DNA of 64,000 nucleotides from Variovorax sp. Root318D1 (GCF_001424835.1 NZ_LMCQ01000025.1:281156-345155), one strand, 5' to 3'. Numbered from the stretch's first letter, positions 10,244 to 20,711 are shown. Program-made: numbers and translations. The notes: a model not told the origin generated them from the letters alone.

Positions 10244-10777
10244 ATGGCGAATCGCGACGCTCTTCGTGCCTTCCAGTCCCGGCTTGCAAGCCGCCTGCAG
10301 GCTGCGCGCACCACTGGCGTAGCCGCCACGTGGCTCGCGGTCGAGGCCGGCGAGGGCAAGTACCTCTTTCCACTCGGCCACGCGGGCGAGATCTTCCCCT
10401 GGACGCCGCCCCAGCCCGTGCCCTACACGGAACCCTGGTTCCTCGGCGTTGCCAACCTGCGCGGCGGCCTCTACGGCGTGGTGCAGCTGTCGGCATTCGC
10501 CTCGGGCAAGTCCGATGGCCTCGCGGCCACTGAGGCGGCCCGCATGCAATCGCGGCTCGTTGCATTCAACGAGCTGCTCGAAGTCAACTGCGCTTTGCTG
10601 GTCGATCGACTGGCGGGGTTGCGGGGGGCCGAGGCCTTCACGGGCGCGGAACCTCCGGGCGCAGAAGCACCTGCCTGGCTTGGGCATCTGTACACCGATG
10701 CGGCGGGTGAGTGCTGGCAGGAAATCAACCTGCAGGCGCTCTCGCAGCAACCCCAGTTTTTAAGTATTGGCGCCTAG
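10244..10777 (+). CDS. pilI: CheW-like coupling protein PilI
   Basis: CheW-domain adaptor (177 residues) that should connect the receptor PilJ to the kinase ChpA in the pilus chemosensory array. The domain fold is recognisable from YLFPLGHAGEIFPWTPPQPVPYTEPWFLGVANLRGGLYGVVQLS split over the usual strands, with the NLRG turn typical of CheW. It lies between pilH and pilJ in the canonical order. Overall identity to characterised CheW proteins looks low, which is normal for PilI. Confidence 0.88.
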   Translation: MANRDALRAFQSRLASRLQAARTTGVAATWLAVEAGEGKYLFPLGHAGEIFPWTPPQPVPYTEPWFLGVANLRGGLYGVVQLSAFASGKSDGLAATEAARMQSRLVAFNELLEVNCALLVDRLAGLRGAEAFTGAEPPGAEAPAWLGHLYTDAAGECWQEINLQALSQQPQFLSIGA

Positions 10778-10819
10778 TGCATCCGCACAGCCACAAGACA
10801 ACCACCTGAAGGACCGACC

Positions 10820-13144
10820 GTGAGCTCGATCGCCGACAAGTTCAAGAAATTACTGCCCGCGAACAGCGGCAACGACAAGGCCCGCGTCGACGGCTCCGGT
10901 TCCACCTTATCGCTCGACGACGTCGATACGGTTCAGGTGCCGGACGAGAAGACCGTTCGCCTGGCCCGGAAACAAGACCGCACGCCCGACGCGCCAGCGC
11001 CCACCGGCTTTGCCGACGGCGGCACGCTGATCGGCGAGGCCGCGAACGAGGCCGATGCCGCATCGGCCGAAGCCGCCCAGGCGCAGGCTCCCACGGGACG
11101 AGCGGGCTCGAACCCGGCGCGCCAGCAGCGGATCCTGGCGATCTTGCTGGCGGTCGTCGTGCTGCTTCTGTTGCTGGTGGCCGGCTCCGCGATTCTTCGC
11201 GCCGAGCGCCTCGCGCAGCAGGTGGCCGCCACCGGCCAGTCGATGATGCAGTCGCAGCGGCTTGCAAAGTCGATCTCCCAGGCTCTCGTCGGCAGCGCGC
11301 CCGCGTTCGTGGAAGTGAAGGACAGCGCCGACGACCTTTCGCGCCGCGTGCAGGGCCTGACGAACGGCGACGATGCCCTGCGCCTCGAGCGCGTGGGCAA
11401 CCAGTACGACGAGGACATGGCCAAGATCAATCCGCTGGTCTCCCGTGCCGACGCCAGCGCCAAGGCCGTGCTGGCCCAGCGCCAGATCCTGACCCAGGTG
11501 GGTGCCGCCTTGCGCGACATCAACCAGCAATCGTCCGCGCTGCTCGAAATGACGGAAACCGTGGCATCGCTCAAGATGCAGCAGAACGCCACGCTGCCTG
11601 AAATTTCGGCCGCCGGCCAACTCGTGATGCTGACGCAGCGCATCGGCAAGTCGACCAACGAATTCTTTACGGTCGAAGGCGTGAACCCCGACGCCGTGTT
11701 CCTGCTCGGCAAGGACTTGAACACCTTCCAGGAAACCACGCGCGGCCTGCTAGACGGCAATGCGCAGCAGCGTTTCCCCGGCTCGAAAGACCCGCAGACG
11801 CGCCAGCAGCTCGAAGCCATTCTCAAGACCTACGAGCAGATGCGTACGCAGGCCTCCGCCATTCTGGGCAACCTGCAGGGCCTGGTGGCAGCGCGCGAAG
11901 CGCAGGCTTCGATCCTGACCGACAGCGAACCCCTGCGCAAATCGCTCGACGAGCTGCAGGACAAGCTGTCCGCCCGCACCGGCCTGGGCGCCGGAACGAT
12001 CGTGATGCTTTTCGTGCTCTCGCTGGCCGCCCTGGCCCTTGCCGGCGCCATCGGTTTCGTGCAGGTGCGCGAAGGCCGTGAACGCGCCCTTGTGGCCGAA
12101 CGCGAACGTCTCGCGGCCGAACAGGCCAGCGACGAGGCCGGCCGCATCAACAACGCCAACCAGGCCGCCATTCTTCGGCTGATGAACGAACTGCAGACAG
12201 TGGCCGAAGGCGACCTGACGCAGGAAGCCACCGTGACCGAGGACATTACCGGCGCCATCGCCGACTCGGTGAACTACACGGTGGAAGAACTTCGCCTGCT
12301 GGTGGGCAACGTGCAGAACACGGCAACCCGCGTGGCGCAGACCACGTCGCAGGTGGAAAGCACCTCGACCGAACTGCTTGCCGCTTCGACCGAACAGCTG
12401 CGCGAAATTCGCGAAACCGGCCAGTCGGTGCTGACCATGGCCGAGCGAATCAACGGCGTGTCCTCGCAAGCGCAAGAGTCCGCCACGGTGGCGCGCCAGT
12501 CGCTGGAAGCCGCATCGTCGGGCCTGCAGGCCGTGCAGAACGCCATCGGCGGTATGAACTCCATCCGCGACCAGATCCAGGAAACCTCCAAGCGCATCAA
12601 GCGCCTGGGCGAGTCCTCGCAGGAGATCGGTGAAATCACCGAACTGATCTCGGACATTACCGAACAGACGAACGTGCTGGCACTGAACGCCGCCATTCAG
12701 GCCGCATCGGCCGGTGAAGCCGGTCGCGGCTTCTCGGTGGTGGCGGAAGAAGTGCAGCGGCTGGCTGAACGCTCCGCAGACGCCACGCGCCAGATTTCGG
12801 CGCTGGTGAAGGCCATTCAGACCGACACGCAGGATGCGGTGGGCGCCATGGAGCGTTCCACGCAGGGTGTGGTCGAGGGGGCCAAGCTGTCCGACAATGC
12901 AGGTACCGCACTGACCGAGATCGACCGGGTGTCGCGCCGCCTTGCAGAGCTGATCGAGCAGATTTCGCAGTCCGCATCCCGCGAAGCCGATTCGGCCAAC
13001 GTCGTGGCTGCCAACATCCAGCACATCTTTGCGGTGACCGAGCAGACCGGAGAAGGTACCCGTACCACGGCCCAGCAGGTGCGTGAACTTTCGCAAATGG
13101 CGGAAGAACTGCGCCGCTCGGTCGCCCGATTCAAGATTGCCTGA
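10820..13144 (+). CDS. pilJ: methyl-accepting chemotaxis receptor PilJ
   Basis: Membrane chemoreceptor of 774 residues feeding the Chp kinase. A GTG start with AAGGA upstream is used. A long cytoplasmic lead (residues 1-105) precedes TM1 (LAILLAVVVLLLLLVAGSAI). The periplasmic part contains two repeated PilJ-type modules with TGQSMMQSQRLAKSI and AGQLVMLTQRIGKS. TM2 lies near residue 400, followed by a HAMP-like stretch and the signalling hairpin EQTNVLALNAAIQAASAGEA near residue 615. The about 105-residue acidic N-terminal extension ahead of TM1 is longer than in the Pseudomonas protein. Confidence 0.95.
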   Translation: MSSIADKFKKLLPANSGNDKARVDGSGSTLSLDDVDTVQVPDEKTVRLARKQDRTPDAPAPTGFADGGTLIGEAANEADAASAEAAQAQAPTGRAGSNPARQQRILAILLAVVVLLLLLVAGSAILRAERLAQQVAATGQSMMQSQRLAKSISQALVGSAPAFVEVKDSADDLSRRVQGLTNGDDALRLERVGNQYDEDMAKINPLVSRADASAKAVLAQRQILTQVGAALRDINQQSSALLEMTETVASLKMQQNATLPEISAAGQLVMLTQRIGKSTNEFFTVEGVNPDAVFLLGKDLNTFQETTRGLLDGNAQQRFPGSKDPQTRQQLEAILKTYEQMRTQASAILGNLQGLVAAREAQASILTDSEPLRKSLDELQDKLSARTGLGAGTIVMLFVLSLAALALAGAIGFVQVREGRERALVAERERLAAEQASDEAGRINNANQAAILRLMNELQTVAEGDLTQEATVTEDITGAIADSVNYTVEELRLLVGNVQNTATRVAQTTSQVESTSTELLAASTEQLREIRETGQSVLTMAERINGVSSQAQESATVARQSLEAASSGLQAVQNAIGGMNSIRDQIQETSKRIKRLGESSQEIGEITELISDITEQTNVLALNAAIQAASAGEAGRGFSVVAEEVQRLAERSADATRQISALVKAIQTDTQDAVGAMERSTQGVVEGAKLSDNAGTALTEIDRVSRRLAELIEQISQSASREADSANVVAANIQHIFAVTEQTGEGTRTTAQQVRELSQMAEELRRSVARFKIA

Positions 13145-13172
13145 CAAAAGTTAAGAACGGCGAGCATCCAAC

Positions 13173-16100
13173 GTGTCGATTCAATCCCCTGCCACGGCCC
13201 CCATTGCCGGCAACGTGCCGGCCACCGAAGACCTCGGGCCGCTGGCCTGGGTGCTGGGAGAAATTCAGAAATCCCTCGATGGTGTGGGCAAGTCGTTGCG
13301 TCGCTTCGTGCGCGACGTGGGCAATGCCTCGGAGCTCGAGAGCGGCCCGCTGCAAATGGCCCGCCAGCAACTGCACCAATCCGTCGGTGCGCTGCAGATG
13401 GTCGGCAACACCGCGCCGGCGCTGGTGCTCGGCTCCATCGAGTTTGCGGTGCAGGGCTTCATTGCCGAGCCGCAGCGCTGCACCGACAGCGCAGTCCTGA
13501 AGATCGAGCGCGCCGGCTTTGCCGTCATCGATTTCCTCCACGCGCTGCTGGCCGGCAAGGCCGTGTCGTCGGTCGCGCTGTTCCCCCAATACCGCGACGT
13601 GCTCGAACTGGTCGGCAACGAGCGCGTGCATCCGGCGGATCTCTGGAGCGTTGCCTGGCGCTGGGTCGAAGTGCGACCCGCGCTGACCCAGGCCGCGCTG
13701 GCCTATGACCCGGCGGTGCGTTCGCGGCTCGATCGCGAAGTGCTGCAGCTGGTAAAGACTGGCGACCCGCAGGCCGCGCGTCGGCTGCAGGCCCTGTGCC
13801 TGGGGCTCGGGCGCGGTGCGCTGCTGCCCCGCGTGGCAAGTTTCTGGACTCTGGCCGCGGGCTTTTTCGAGGCCCTGGCGCTGGAGCTGATCCCCGCTGA
13901 TCCCTATGTCAAGCGCGCCGCCTCGCGCGTGCTGCTGCAATACGCCACGTTTGCGCGCGGCGACAGCACGGTGTCCGACCGGCTGGGCCAGGACCTGTTG
14001 TTCTTCTGCGCGCAGGCCGTACCCGCCGCCGACTCCGATGAAGCCGCCACGCTGCGCACCGTGCGCGCGGCCTGGGGCGTCGCGGGCGAGCCGCGTGTCG
14101 ACTACAGCGTAGAGCAGTTCGGCCGCTTCGATCCGCTGGTGCTGGCGCAGGCCCGCAAGCGCATCGAAACCGCCAAGGAAATGTGGTCGGCGCTTTCGGG
14201 CGGCGACGTCGGCCGCACGCGCCAGGTGGCAGACACCTTCGCGCAGCTCGGCGAGTCTCTGCAGAAGCTACATCCGCCCATCTTGCCGATGGTGGAAGCA
14301 CTGACAAATGCGGTCGAAGCCTCGGTGCGTTCCGGCCAGCCGCCGGATACCGAACTTGCGATGGAAGTCGCCACTTCGGTGCTCTACCTCGAAGCCGCGC
14401 TTGAAGACCTTGATCCGAGCGACCCGCAGCTCACCTCCCGCACCCTCCAGCTGGCAGGCCGCATCGAGCGCGTGCGCGAAGGCGGGCATTCGGAGCCGCT
14501 CGAGCCCTGGATGGAGGACCTGTACCGACGCGTCAGCGATCGCCAGACCATGGGTACGGTGGTCGACGAACTCCGCAGCCACCTGAGCGAACTCGAAAAA
14601 TCGCTCGACCAGTATTTCCGCCGCCCCGCAGAAAAGGGCCTGCTGCGCACCGTGCCGACTCAGCTGCTGCAGATGCGCGGCGTGTTCTCCGTGCTTGGCC
14701 TTGAGCAGGCCGCCCACACCGTCCAGCGCATGCGCGACGACGTCGAGCAGATGCTGGTGGGCAACGCCTCGCCAGTGGAAGAGATGCAGAGCTTCGACGC
14801 GCTCGGCAACAACCTGGGCGCGCTGGGTTTCCTGATCGACATGCTGGGCTACCAGCCCGCGCTGGCCAAGCGCCTGTTCGTGTTCGACCAGGAAGCCGGC
14901 GAACTCAAGCCGCTGATGGGCCGACAGGCCACCGACGCCCCCACCGCGGACGTCGCGGCTCCGGGCGCTGCCGCCACCCCCTCCGATGGCGTGCTCAGCA
15001 TCGAGGAAGTCGACGCCCAGATTGCCTCCAAGCTTGCCGCCCTCGCCACGCCCAACCGCAAGGCGAAGGTCTCGCCCATCGAGGAATTCAGCCGCAAGGC
15101 CGACAGCTGGACGAACAAGATCACCGGACCCTCGGCGCTGCCCGACACCGAAGTCACCGAGCTCGAAGAAGACGATCTGCAGAACATCTTCCTCGACGAA
15201 GCGCGCGAGGTGGTGCAAAACGGCCTGGCCGCGATCGACGAGCTCGGCAGCCACCCGGACGACACCGAGGAACTCACCATCCTACGGCGTGCCTTCCACA
15301 CGCTGAAGGGCAGCTCGCGCATGGTCGGCCTGACCGACTTCGGCGACGCCGCCTGGTCCCTGGAGCAGGTGCTCAACACCTGGCTCGCCGACCAGCGCGA
15401 CGCCACGCCCGATCTGCTCGTCGGCACCCGCAAGGCGATGGAGGAATTCAGCCAGTGGGTCGAAGCTATTGCTTCGGGCTCGCAGCACGGGTGGAAGTCG
15501 TCGCACTTCAGCCGCGTGGCCGATGCCCTGCTGGCGGGCGAGCCCGTGCCCGCCATGCCGGCGCGCGTTTCCGATGCGGAAGCCCTGGCCGTGGCCGCGC
15601 GCCACATTGCCGCGGAGCCGCCGGCGGTCGCCCCGCTGCCCCTGCCGGAACTCCCGGAGCTGCCCGATCTTTCGCTCACCGCCGTGGCGCCGGAGCCCGC
15701 ACCCGCTGCCGCGTTCGAGTGGCCGCCCACGGAGGCACCGCAAGAGGCCGCCACGCCTGAAGCCGAAGACGACTTCACGTCGACCGACTTCCTCGACTTC
15801 GAATCCAAGCCACTCCCGGCTGACGAGCCTGTCTGGACCGACGTCGAGAAGTTCGATTTTCCGGAACTCGCCATCAAGACTGAGACCCCGGCGCTGCCCC
15901 AGGCCGAAGTCGCCGATGAGCCGGCGACTGAGCCTGTGGCCGAGTTGCCTGTCCTGGACGGCCTGCCCGAGCTCGAATGGGCGTCCGAGCCGGCGCCGGT
16001 GGTTGCCGAAGAGCCCGTTCCAGTGGCTGCGGAAGTCCCGCCGGCCGAAGAGCTCGTGGAAGTGCCGGCTTTGCAGCTGGCGCCCGAAGAGCCTGCCGAG

Positions 16101-19100
16101 CTTGCGATAGACGAAGCCCCCGCCATGGCCGACGAAGCCGTGGCCGAAGAAGCCGCGCAGCCCGAGACCCGGGAGCCCGTCGAAGTGGCCGAAGTGGCCG
16201 CCGCCTCGAGTGCCGAAGACCAGGTCAAGGTCATCGGTCCGCTGCGCATCGGCATCGCGCTCTACAACGTCTACCTCAACGAAGCCGACGAATGGTCCAG
16301 GCAACTGGCCACCGAAGTTGGCGAGTGGGCACTTGAATCCCACGAGCGGCTGCCCGATTCGACCATTGCGCTGGCCCATTCGCTGGCCGGCAGTTCGGCC
16401 ACGGTCGGCTTCCACAGCCTCTCGGGCATGGCGCGCCTTCTCGAAGCCGCGCTGCAGCATCTGCAGATGCAGGGCAGCGGCTCGCGCGAGCAGGGTGTTG
16501 TGCTGGTTGCCGCGGCCGACGAGCTGCGCCGCCTGCTGCACCAGTTTGCCGTCGGCTTCCTGCGCGAACCCTCCGAAGGCACGCTCCAGGCTTTGCGCGA
16601 CATCGCCGCGGCGCCCATGCCGGCCGAAGCTGCCGCGCGCATCGAAACCCGTCCTCACCAGCACATGGCGGCTGCCGACGGCATGGCCGACGTGGCGCTG
16701 GACGATTCCGAAGACGCCATCGACATGGCCGACGCGGTCGACGTCGATCTGTTCCCGATCTTCGAAGAAGAAGCGCAGGAACTGCTGCCCCAGCTGGGCC
16801 AGGCGCTGCGCCAGTGGGCCCACCACCCCGACGACAACGCGCCGCGCGCCTCCGTGCTGCGCACGCTGCACACGCTCAAGGGCAGCGCCCGGCTGGCCGG
16901 CGCCATGCGCCTTGGCGAGCGCGCGCACCGCATGGAATCCGAGATCGAAGCCCTGGGCACCCAGGGCGGTGCCGACCGGGTCGAAATCGAAAAGCTGCTC
17001 ACGCGCCTTGACGCGCTTCAGGCCACGTTCGACGCACTGCGCGCCGCGGACGATGCCACCCAGGCCGAAGTGGCCCAGCTGGTGGCCGTGGCATCCGCCA
17101 CCTCGCCGGGCGTCCAGCTGGTGCAGGTTCCCGCCGAAACCGGCGTGTCGGCCAACGACGAAGTAGTGGCTTCCGTTGACGACGGCGAAAGCTCCGCATC
17201 CGCCCCGGCAGCGGCCGCAGTGCCATCGCTCCTGCCGCGCCCCGCGCCCGCGCTGCTCACGCCGCTGCGCGCGGTGTCGAGCCAGGCGGTGCGCATTCGC
17301 ACCCAGCTGCTCGACCGCTTGGTGGCGCAGACCGGCGAGGTCATCATCACGCGCTCGCGCCTGGAGGCCGAGCTGGGCCAGCTGCGCGGTTCGCTGTCCG
17401 ATCTGACCGGCAACCTCGACCGCCTGCGCCAGCAGCTGCGCGACATCGAGGTGCAGGCCGAAAGCCAGATGCAGTCCCGCCTCGCGCAGGCCAAGGATTC
17501 GCAGCAGAGCTTCGACCCGCTCGAGTTCGACCGCTTCACCCGCGTGCAGGAACTCACGCGCATGATGGCCGAGTCGGTGAACGACGTGGCCACCGTGCAG
17601 CGCACGCTGCAAAAGACGGTGCAGGCGACGGAAGACGACCTCAGCGTGCAGGCGCGCCAGACGCGCGAACTGCAGCGCGGCCTGCTGCGCACGCGAATGG
17701 TGGAGTTCGAAGGCATTTCCGACCGCCTCTACCGCGTGGTGCGCCAGGCGTCCAAGGACACCGGCAAGCAGGTGCGCCTGGACATCGTCGGCGGCTCGAT
17801 CGAAATGGACCGCGGCGTGCTCGACCGGATGACACCGGCCTTCGAGCACCTGCTGCGCAATTGCGTGGCACACGGCATCGAAGACCCGGCCGCGCGCGAA
17901 AAGGCCGGCAAGGACGCCAACGGCCTGATCGTGATCGACCTGCATCACGAAGGCAACGACGTCTCCGTGAGCTTCCGCGACGACGGCGCCGGCCTGGACA
18001 ACCAGCGCATTGCAGAGCGGGCCCGCACGCTGGGCCTGCTGGCAGCGGACCAGGAACTGTCGCCCGAGGAAGCCACCGAGCTGATCTTCAAGCCCGGTTT
18101 CTCCACCGCTGGCCAGGTCTCCGAACTGGCGGGCCGGGGCATCGGCATGGACGTGGTGCGCTCGCAGATTGCGGCGCTCGGCGGCCGCATCGAAACGCAC
18201 AGTACGTCCGGCCAGGGCACCACCTTCAAGCTGGTGCTGCCGCTCACCACCGCCGTGACGCACGTGGTAATGCTGCGCGCCGGCGACGTGTCGATCGGCG
18301 TGCCGTCCAACCTGGTCGAGCTGGTGCAGCGCGTGAGCAGCACCGAACTCGAAGCGGCCTACCTGCACAACAGCCATCCGTTCGGCAGCGAACAGGTGCC
18401 GTTCTACTGGGCGGGTGCACTGCTGCAGGCTTCGGCGCGCAGCGAGCACCCCACCGCCAAGAACAACACCGTCGTGATCGTGCGAAGCGCGGCGCAGCGT
18501 GTGGGCCTGCATGTGGACGAAGTGCTGGGCAACCAGGAAGTCGTGGTCAAGAACCTCGGGCCGCAGCTTGCGCGCCTGCCGGGTCTGGCCGGCATCTCGG
18601 TGCTGGCTTCGGGCGCGGTGGCGCTGATCTACAACCCGGTGGCGCTGGCCGCGGTGCATGGCGAACAGGCCCGGCTGCGCCAGGCTGCCGCGCTGGTGGC
18701 GCCTGCGCACGGCTCCGCCGGTGCCGAGCAGGGCGGTGTGCCGCACGAACCGTTGCCGGTGCTGGCGCCGCCGGTGCCGCAGGTTCCGCTGGTGCTGGTG
18801 GTCGACGACTCCATCACCGTGCGCCGCGTGACGCAGCGCCTGCTGCAGCGCGAAGGCTATCGCGTGTCGCTTGCGGCCGACGGTCTGCAGGCACTCGAAC
18901 GGCTCCAGCAGGAGCGCCCGGCCGTGGTGCTGTCCGACATCGAGATGCCGCGTATGGACGGCTTCGACCTCGCACGCAACATCCGCGCGGACGACTCGAT
19001 GGCGGGGCTGCCGATCATCATGATCACCTCGCGCATTGCCGAGAAGCACCGCGACTACGCCCGCACGCTGGGTGTGAACCACTACCTCGGCAAGCCCTAC

Positions 19101-19169
19101 TCGGAAGAGGAACTGCTGCGCCTGGTGCGTGCGTACACGAGCGAACCGGCGCTCGCCGCCGCAGCCTGA
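13173..19169 (+). CDS. chpA: hybrid chemotaxis histidine kinase ChpA (PilL)
   Basis: A 1998-residue CheA-type kinase with a C-terminal receiver, the central kinase of the pilus chemosensory system. In order: an N-terminal PilL-like region, an Hpt domain with HTLKGSS near residue 708, a Pro/Ala/Glu-rich linker (about 780-1010), an Hpt-like domain with HSLAGSS near 1067, a third Hpt with HTLKGSA near 1231, the dimerisation helices, the ATPase domain (NCVAHGIEDP near 1562, GRGIGMDVV near 1655), a CheW domain, and a receiver from about 1872 (VVDDSITVRR, LSDIEMPRMDGF). Three Hpt-type domains are clear, fewer than in Pseudomonas ChpA; the middle one has Ala where Lys is expected. Confidence 0.95.
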   Translation: MSIQSPATAPIAGNVPATEDLGPLAWVLGEIQKSLDGVGKSLRRFVRDVGNASELESGPLQMARQQLHQSVGALQMVGNTAPALVLGSIEFAVQGFIAEPQRCTDSAVLKIERAGFAVIDFLHALLAGKAVSSVALFPQYRDVLELVGNERVHPADLWSVAWRWVEVRPALTQAALAYDPAVRSRLDREVLQLVKTGDPQAARRLQALCLGLGRGALLPRVASFWTLAAGFFEALALELIPADPYVKRAASRVLLQYATFARGDSTVSDRLGQDLLFFCAQAVPAADSDEAATLRTVRAAWGVAGEPRVDYSVEQFGRFDPLVLAQARKRIETAKEMWSALSGGDVGRTRQVADTFAQLGESLQKLHPPILPMVEALTNAVEASVRSGQPPDTELAMEVATSVLYLEAALEDLDPSDPQLTSRTLQLAGRIERVREGGHSEPLEPWMEDLYRRVSDRQTMGTVVDELRSHLSELEKSLDQYFRRPAEKGLLRTVPTQLLQMRGVFSVLGLEQAAHTVQRMRDDVEQMLVGNASPVEEMQSFDALGNNLGALGFLIDMLGYQPALAKRLFVFDQEAGELKPLMGRQATDAPTADVAAPGAAATPSDGVLSIEEVDAQIASKLAALATPNRKAKVSPIEEFSRKADSWTNKITGPSALPDTEVTELEEDDLQNIFLDEAREVVQNGLAAIDELGSHPDDTEELTILRRAFHTLKGSSRMVGLTDFGDAAWSLEQVLNTWLADQRDATPDLLVGTRKAMEEFSQWVEAIASGSQHGWKSSHFSRVADALLAGEPVPAMPARVSDAEALAVAARHIAAEPPAVAPLPLPELPELPDLSLTAVAPEPAPAAAFEWPPTEAPQEAATPEAEDDFTSTDFLDFESKPLPADEPVWTDVEKFDFPELAIKTETPALPQAEVADEPATEPVAELPVLDGLPELEWASEPAPVVAEEPVPVAAEVPPAEELVEVPALQLAPEEPAELAIDEAPAMADEAVAEEAAQPETREPVEVAEVAAASSAEDQVKVIGPLRIGIALYNVYLNEADEWSRQLATEVGEWALESHERLPDSTIALAHSLAGSSATVGFHSLSGMARLLEAALQHLQMQGSGSREQGVVLVAAADELRRLLHQFAVGFLREPSEGTLQALRDIAAAPMPAEAAARIETRPHQHMAAADGMADVALDDSEDAIDMADAVDVDLFPIFEEEAQELLPQLGQALRQWAHHPDDNAPRASVLRTLHTLKGSARLAGAMRLGERAHRMESEIEALGTQGGADRVEIEKLLTRLDALQATFDALRAADDATQAEVAQLVAVASATSPGVQLVQVPAETGVSANDEVVASVDDGESSASAPAAAAVPSLLPRPAPALLTPLRAVSSQAVRIRTQLLDRLVAQTGEVIITRSRLEAELGQLRGSLSDLTGNLDRLRQQLRDIEVQAESQMQSRLAQAKDSQQSFDPLEFDRFTRVQELTRMMAESVNDVATVQRTLQKTVQATEDDLSVQARQTRELQRGLLRTRMVEFEGISDRLYRVVRQASKDTGKQVRLDIVGGSIEMDRGVLDRMTPAFEHLLRNCVAHGIEDPAAREKAGKDANGLIVIDLHHEGNDVSVSFRDDGAGLDNQRIAERARTLGLLAADQELSPEEATELIFKPGFSTAGQVSELAGRGIGMDVVRSQIAALGGRIETHSTSGQGTTFKLVLPLTTAVTHVVMLRAGDVSIGVPSNLVELVQRVSSTELEAAYLHNSHPFGSEQVPFYWAGALLQASARSEHPTAKNNTVVIVRSAAQRVGLHVDEVLGNQEVVVKNLGPQLARLPGLAGISVLASGAVALIYNPVALAAVHGEQARLRQAAALVAPAHGSAGAEQGGVPHEPLPVLAPPVPQVPLVLVVDDSITVRRVTQRLLQREGYRVSLAADGLQALERLQQERPAVVLSDIEMPRMDGFDLARNIRADDSMAGLPIIMITSRIAEKHRDYARTLGVNHYLGKPYSEEELLRLVRAYTSEPALAAAA

Positions 19170-19185
19170 AGCATTGCCACCCAAA

Positions 19186-19213
19186 AACAAAGGGGCCTTC
19201 GGGCCCCTTTGTT
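19186..19213. terminator. bidirectional intrinsic terminator
   Basis: A 12-base-pair stem (arms 19186-19197 and 19202-19213) closes on a TTCG tetraloop. It is flanked by an A-run on the left and ATTTTTG on the right. It lies between the convergent chpA and phrB genes and can serve both; the phrB stop codon falls inside its right edge. Confidence 0.9.
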
Positions 19214-20711
19214 ATTTTTGCAGCGCCTTGGCACGTGCCACGCCGTAGCGCTGCAGCGTCTTTTCGCGCGCCTCGGCGTGGTCTACAACCGGCTTCGGAT
19301 AGTTCTCGCCCAGCTTGATGCCTGCCGCTTCCAGTTCCACCGGCGAAGCCGTCCAGGGCGCGTGGATCGCCGCATTCGAGAGTCCCGCCAGCTGCGGCAG
19401 GTAGCGCCGGATGAACTTGCCTTCCGGATCGAAGCGCTCGCTCTGCGTCACCGGGTTGAAGATTCGGAAGTAGGGCTGCGCATCGCAGCCGCTGGAGCTG
19501 GCCCACTGCCAGCCACCGTTGTTCGACGCCAGTTCGAAGTCGTTCAGGTGCAGCGCAAAGTAGCGCTCGCCGCGCCGCCAATCCAGCCCCAGGTCCTTGC
19601 AGAGGAAACTCGCCACCACCATGCGCAGCCGGTTGTGCATGTATCCGCTCTGGTTGATCTGCAGCATGGCGGCGTCCACCAGCGGGTAGCCGGTGCGGCC
19701 TTGGCACCAGGCTTCGAACAGCTGGTCGGCATGCTTGCCGTGGTGCCACTGGATCTTGTCGTACTCGGGCCGGAAGCTCTTCGATTCGCCGCCCGAATGC
19801 ACGTGCGGGAAGTGCGCCAGGATCTGGAAGTAGAACTCCCGCCAGATCAGCTCGCTGAGCCAGGTCGCCGCGCCCGCATCGCCCTGCAGCGAAAGCTGGT
19901 GCGCGACCCCTGCCAGCTGCCGCACCGACACCGTGCCGAAGCGCAGGTGCACGCCCAGATAGCTCGGCCCCCGGACCGCCGGAAAGTTGCGAGCCGCGTC
20001 ATAGCGGTCGATGCGCTGGAAAAAATCTTCGAACAACGCCGCCGCGCCGCTGGTGCCGGTCGGGATTTCGAGCTCCGAAAGATTGCTCTTCTGGAAGCCG
20101 ATTTCCTCCAGCGTCGGCACTGGCCCGCGGTAGGCTCCGGGCGGCGGCGCCAGCGCGTCGGCGTGGGTGCGAACCGGGTAGGACTTCAGGAAGAAGGAAT
20201 CCACCTTGGCCAGCCAAGCCCGCTTGTAGGGCGTGAACACGGTGTAAGGCTGGTCCGTCTTGTTCAGCAGCTCGTCGCGGTCGAAAACGGTGGAATCCTT
20301 GAAGGTGTGAAAGCTCACGCCCGCATTGGCCAGGGCGCCGAGCACCTGGGCATCGCGCGACAGGGCGTCGGGCCCGTCGTCGCGGTTGGCAAAGACGGCC
20401 TGCACGTCCAGTTCGTGCGCCAGCGCCGGAATTTCGTCGACCGCGGCGGCGTGCCGCACGATCAACCCGCCGCTGAGCGCCTGCAGCTCGGCGTCGAGCT
20501 CCACCAGCGATTCGCGGATGAATTCCACCCGCCGGTCGATGCGGGGAAGGGGGTCCAGAATGGCCCGGTCGAACACGAAAACGCACACCACCTGCCGGCA
20601 GGCCCGCAGGGCCTGGTAGAGCGCCGCGTTGTCGTCCACGCGAAGGTCGCGGCGAAACCACATGAGCCCTTTGGGATAGGTCTTGTCGACGGCCAGTAAA
20701 ATCGGCGGCAT
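19212..20711 (-). CDS. phrB: deoxyribodipyrimidine photolyase
   Basis: FAD-dependent DNA repair enzyme that splits cyclobutane pyrimidine dimers with blue light. The 499-residue protein has the N-terminal antenna domain (GLMWFRRDLRVDDN) and the C-terminal FAD/DNA domain with TGYPLVDAAM, GYMHNRLRMVVASFL, the GERYF segment, and the QWASSSGCDAQPYFRIFNP signature. The ATG at 20711 abuts the possible yqgE start; an internal ATG at 20663 (MWFRRDL) is an alternative that frees more intergenic DNA. It is preceded by no clear ribosome-binding site in either case. Confidence 0.95.
   Translation of the reverse strand: MPPILLAVDKTYPKGLMWFRRDLRVDDNAALYQALRACRQVVCVFVFDRAILDPLPRIDRRVEFIRESLVELDAELQALSGGLIVRHAAAVDEIPALAHELDVQAVFANRDDGPDALSRDAQVLGALANAGVSFHTFKDSTVFDRDELLNKTDQPYTVFTPYKRAWLAKVDSFFLKSYPVRTHADALAPPPGAYRGPVPTLEEIGFQKSNLSELEIPTGTSGAAALFEDFFQRIDRYDAARNFPAVRGPSYLGVHLRFGTVSVRQLAGVAHQLSLQGDAGAATWLSELIWREFYFQILAHFPHVHSGGESKSFRPEYDKIQWHHGKHADQLFEAWCQGRTGYPLVDAAMLQINQSGYMHNRLRMVVASFLCKDLGLDWRRGERYFALHLNDFELASNNGGWQWASSSGCDAQPYFRIFNPVTQSERFDPEGKFIRRYLPQLAGLSNAAIHAPWTASPVELEAAGIKLGENYPKPVVDHAEAREKTLQRYGVARAKALQK

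Noticed and set aside
15282..19190. A 1302-codon open frame on the strand opposite chpA.
   Set aside because: It is a GC-driven shadow of chpA with His/Arg/Gly-rich composition and no recognisable domain.
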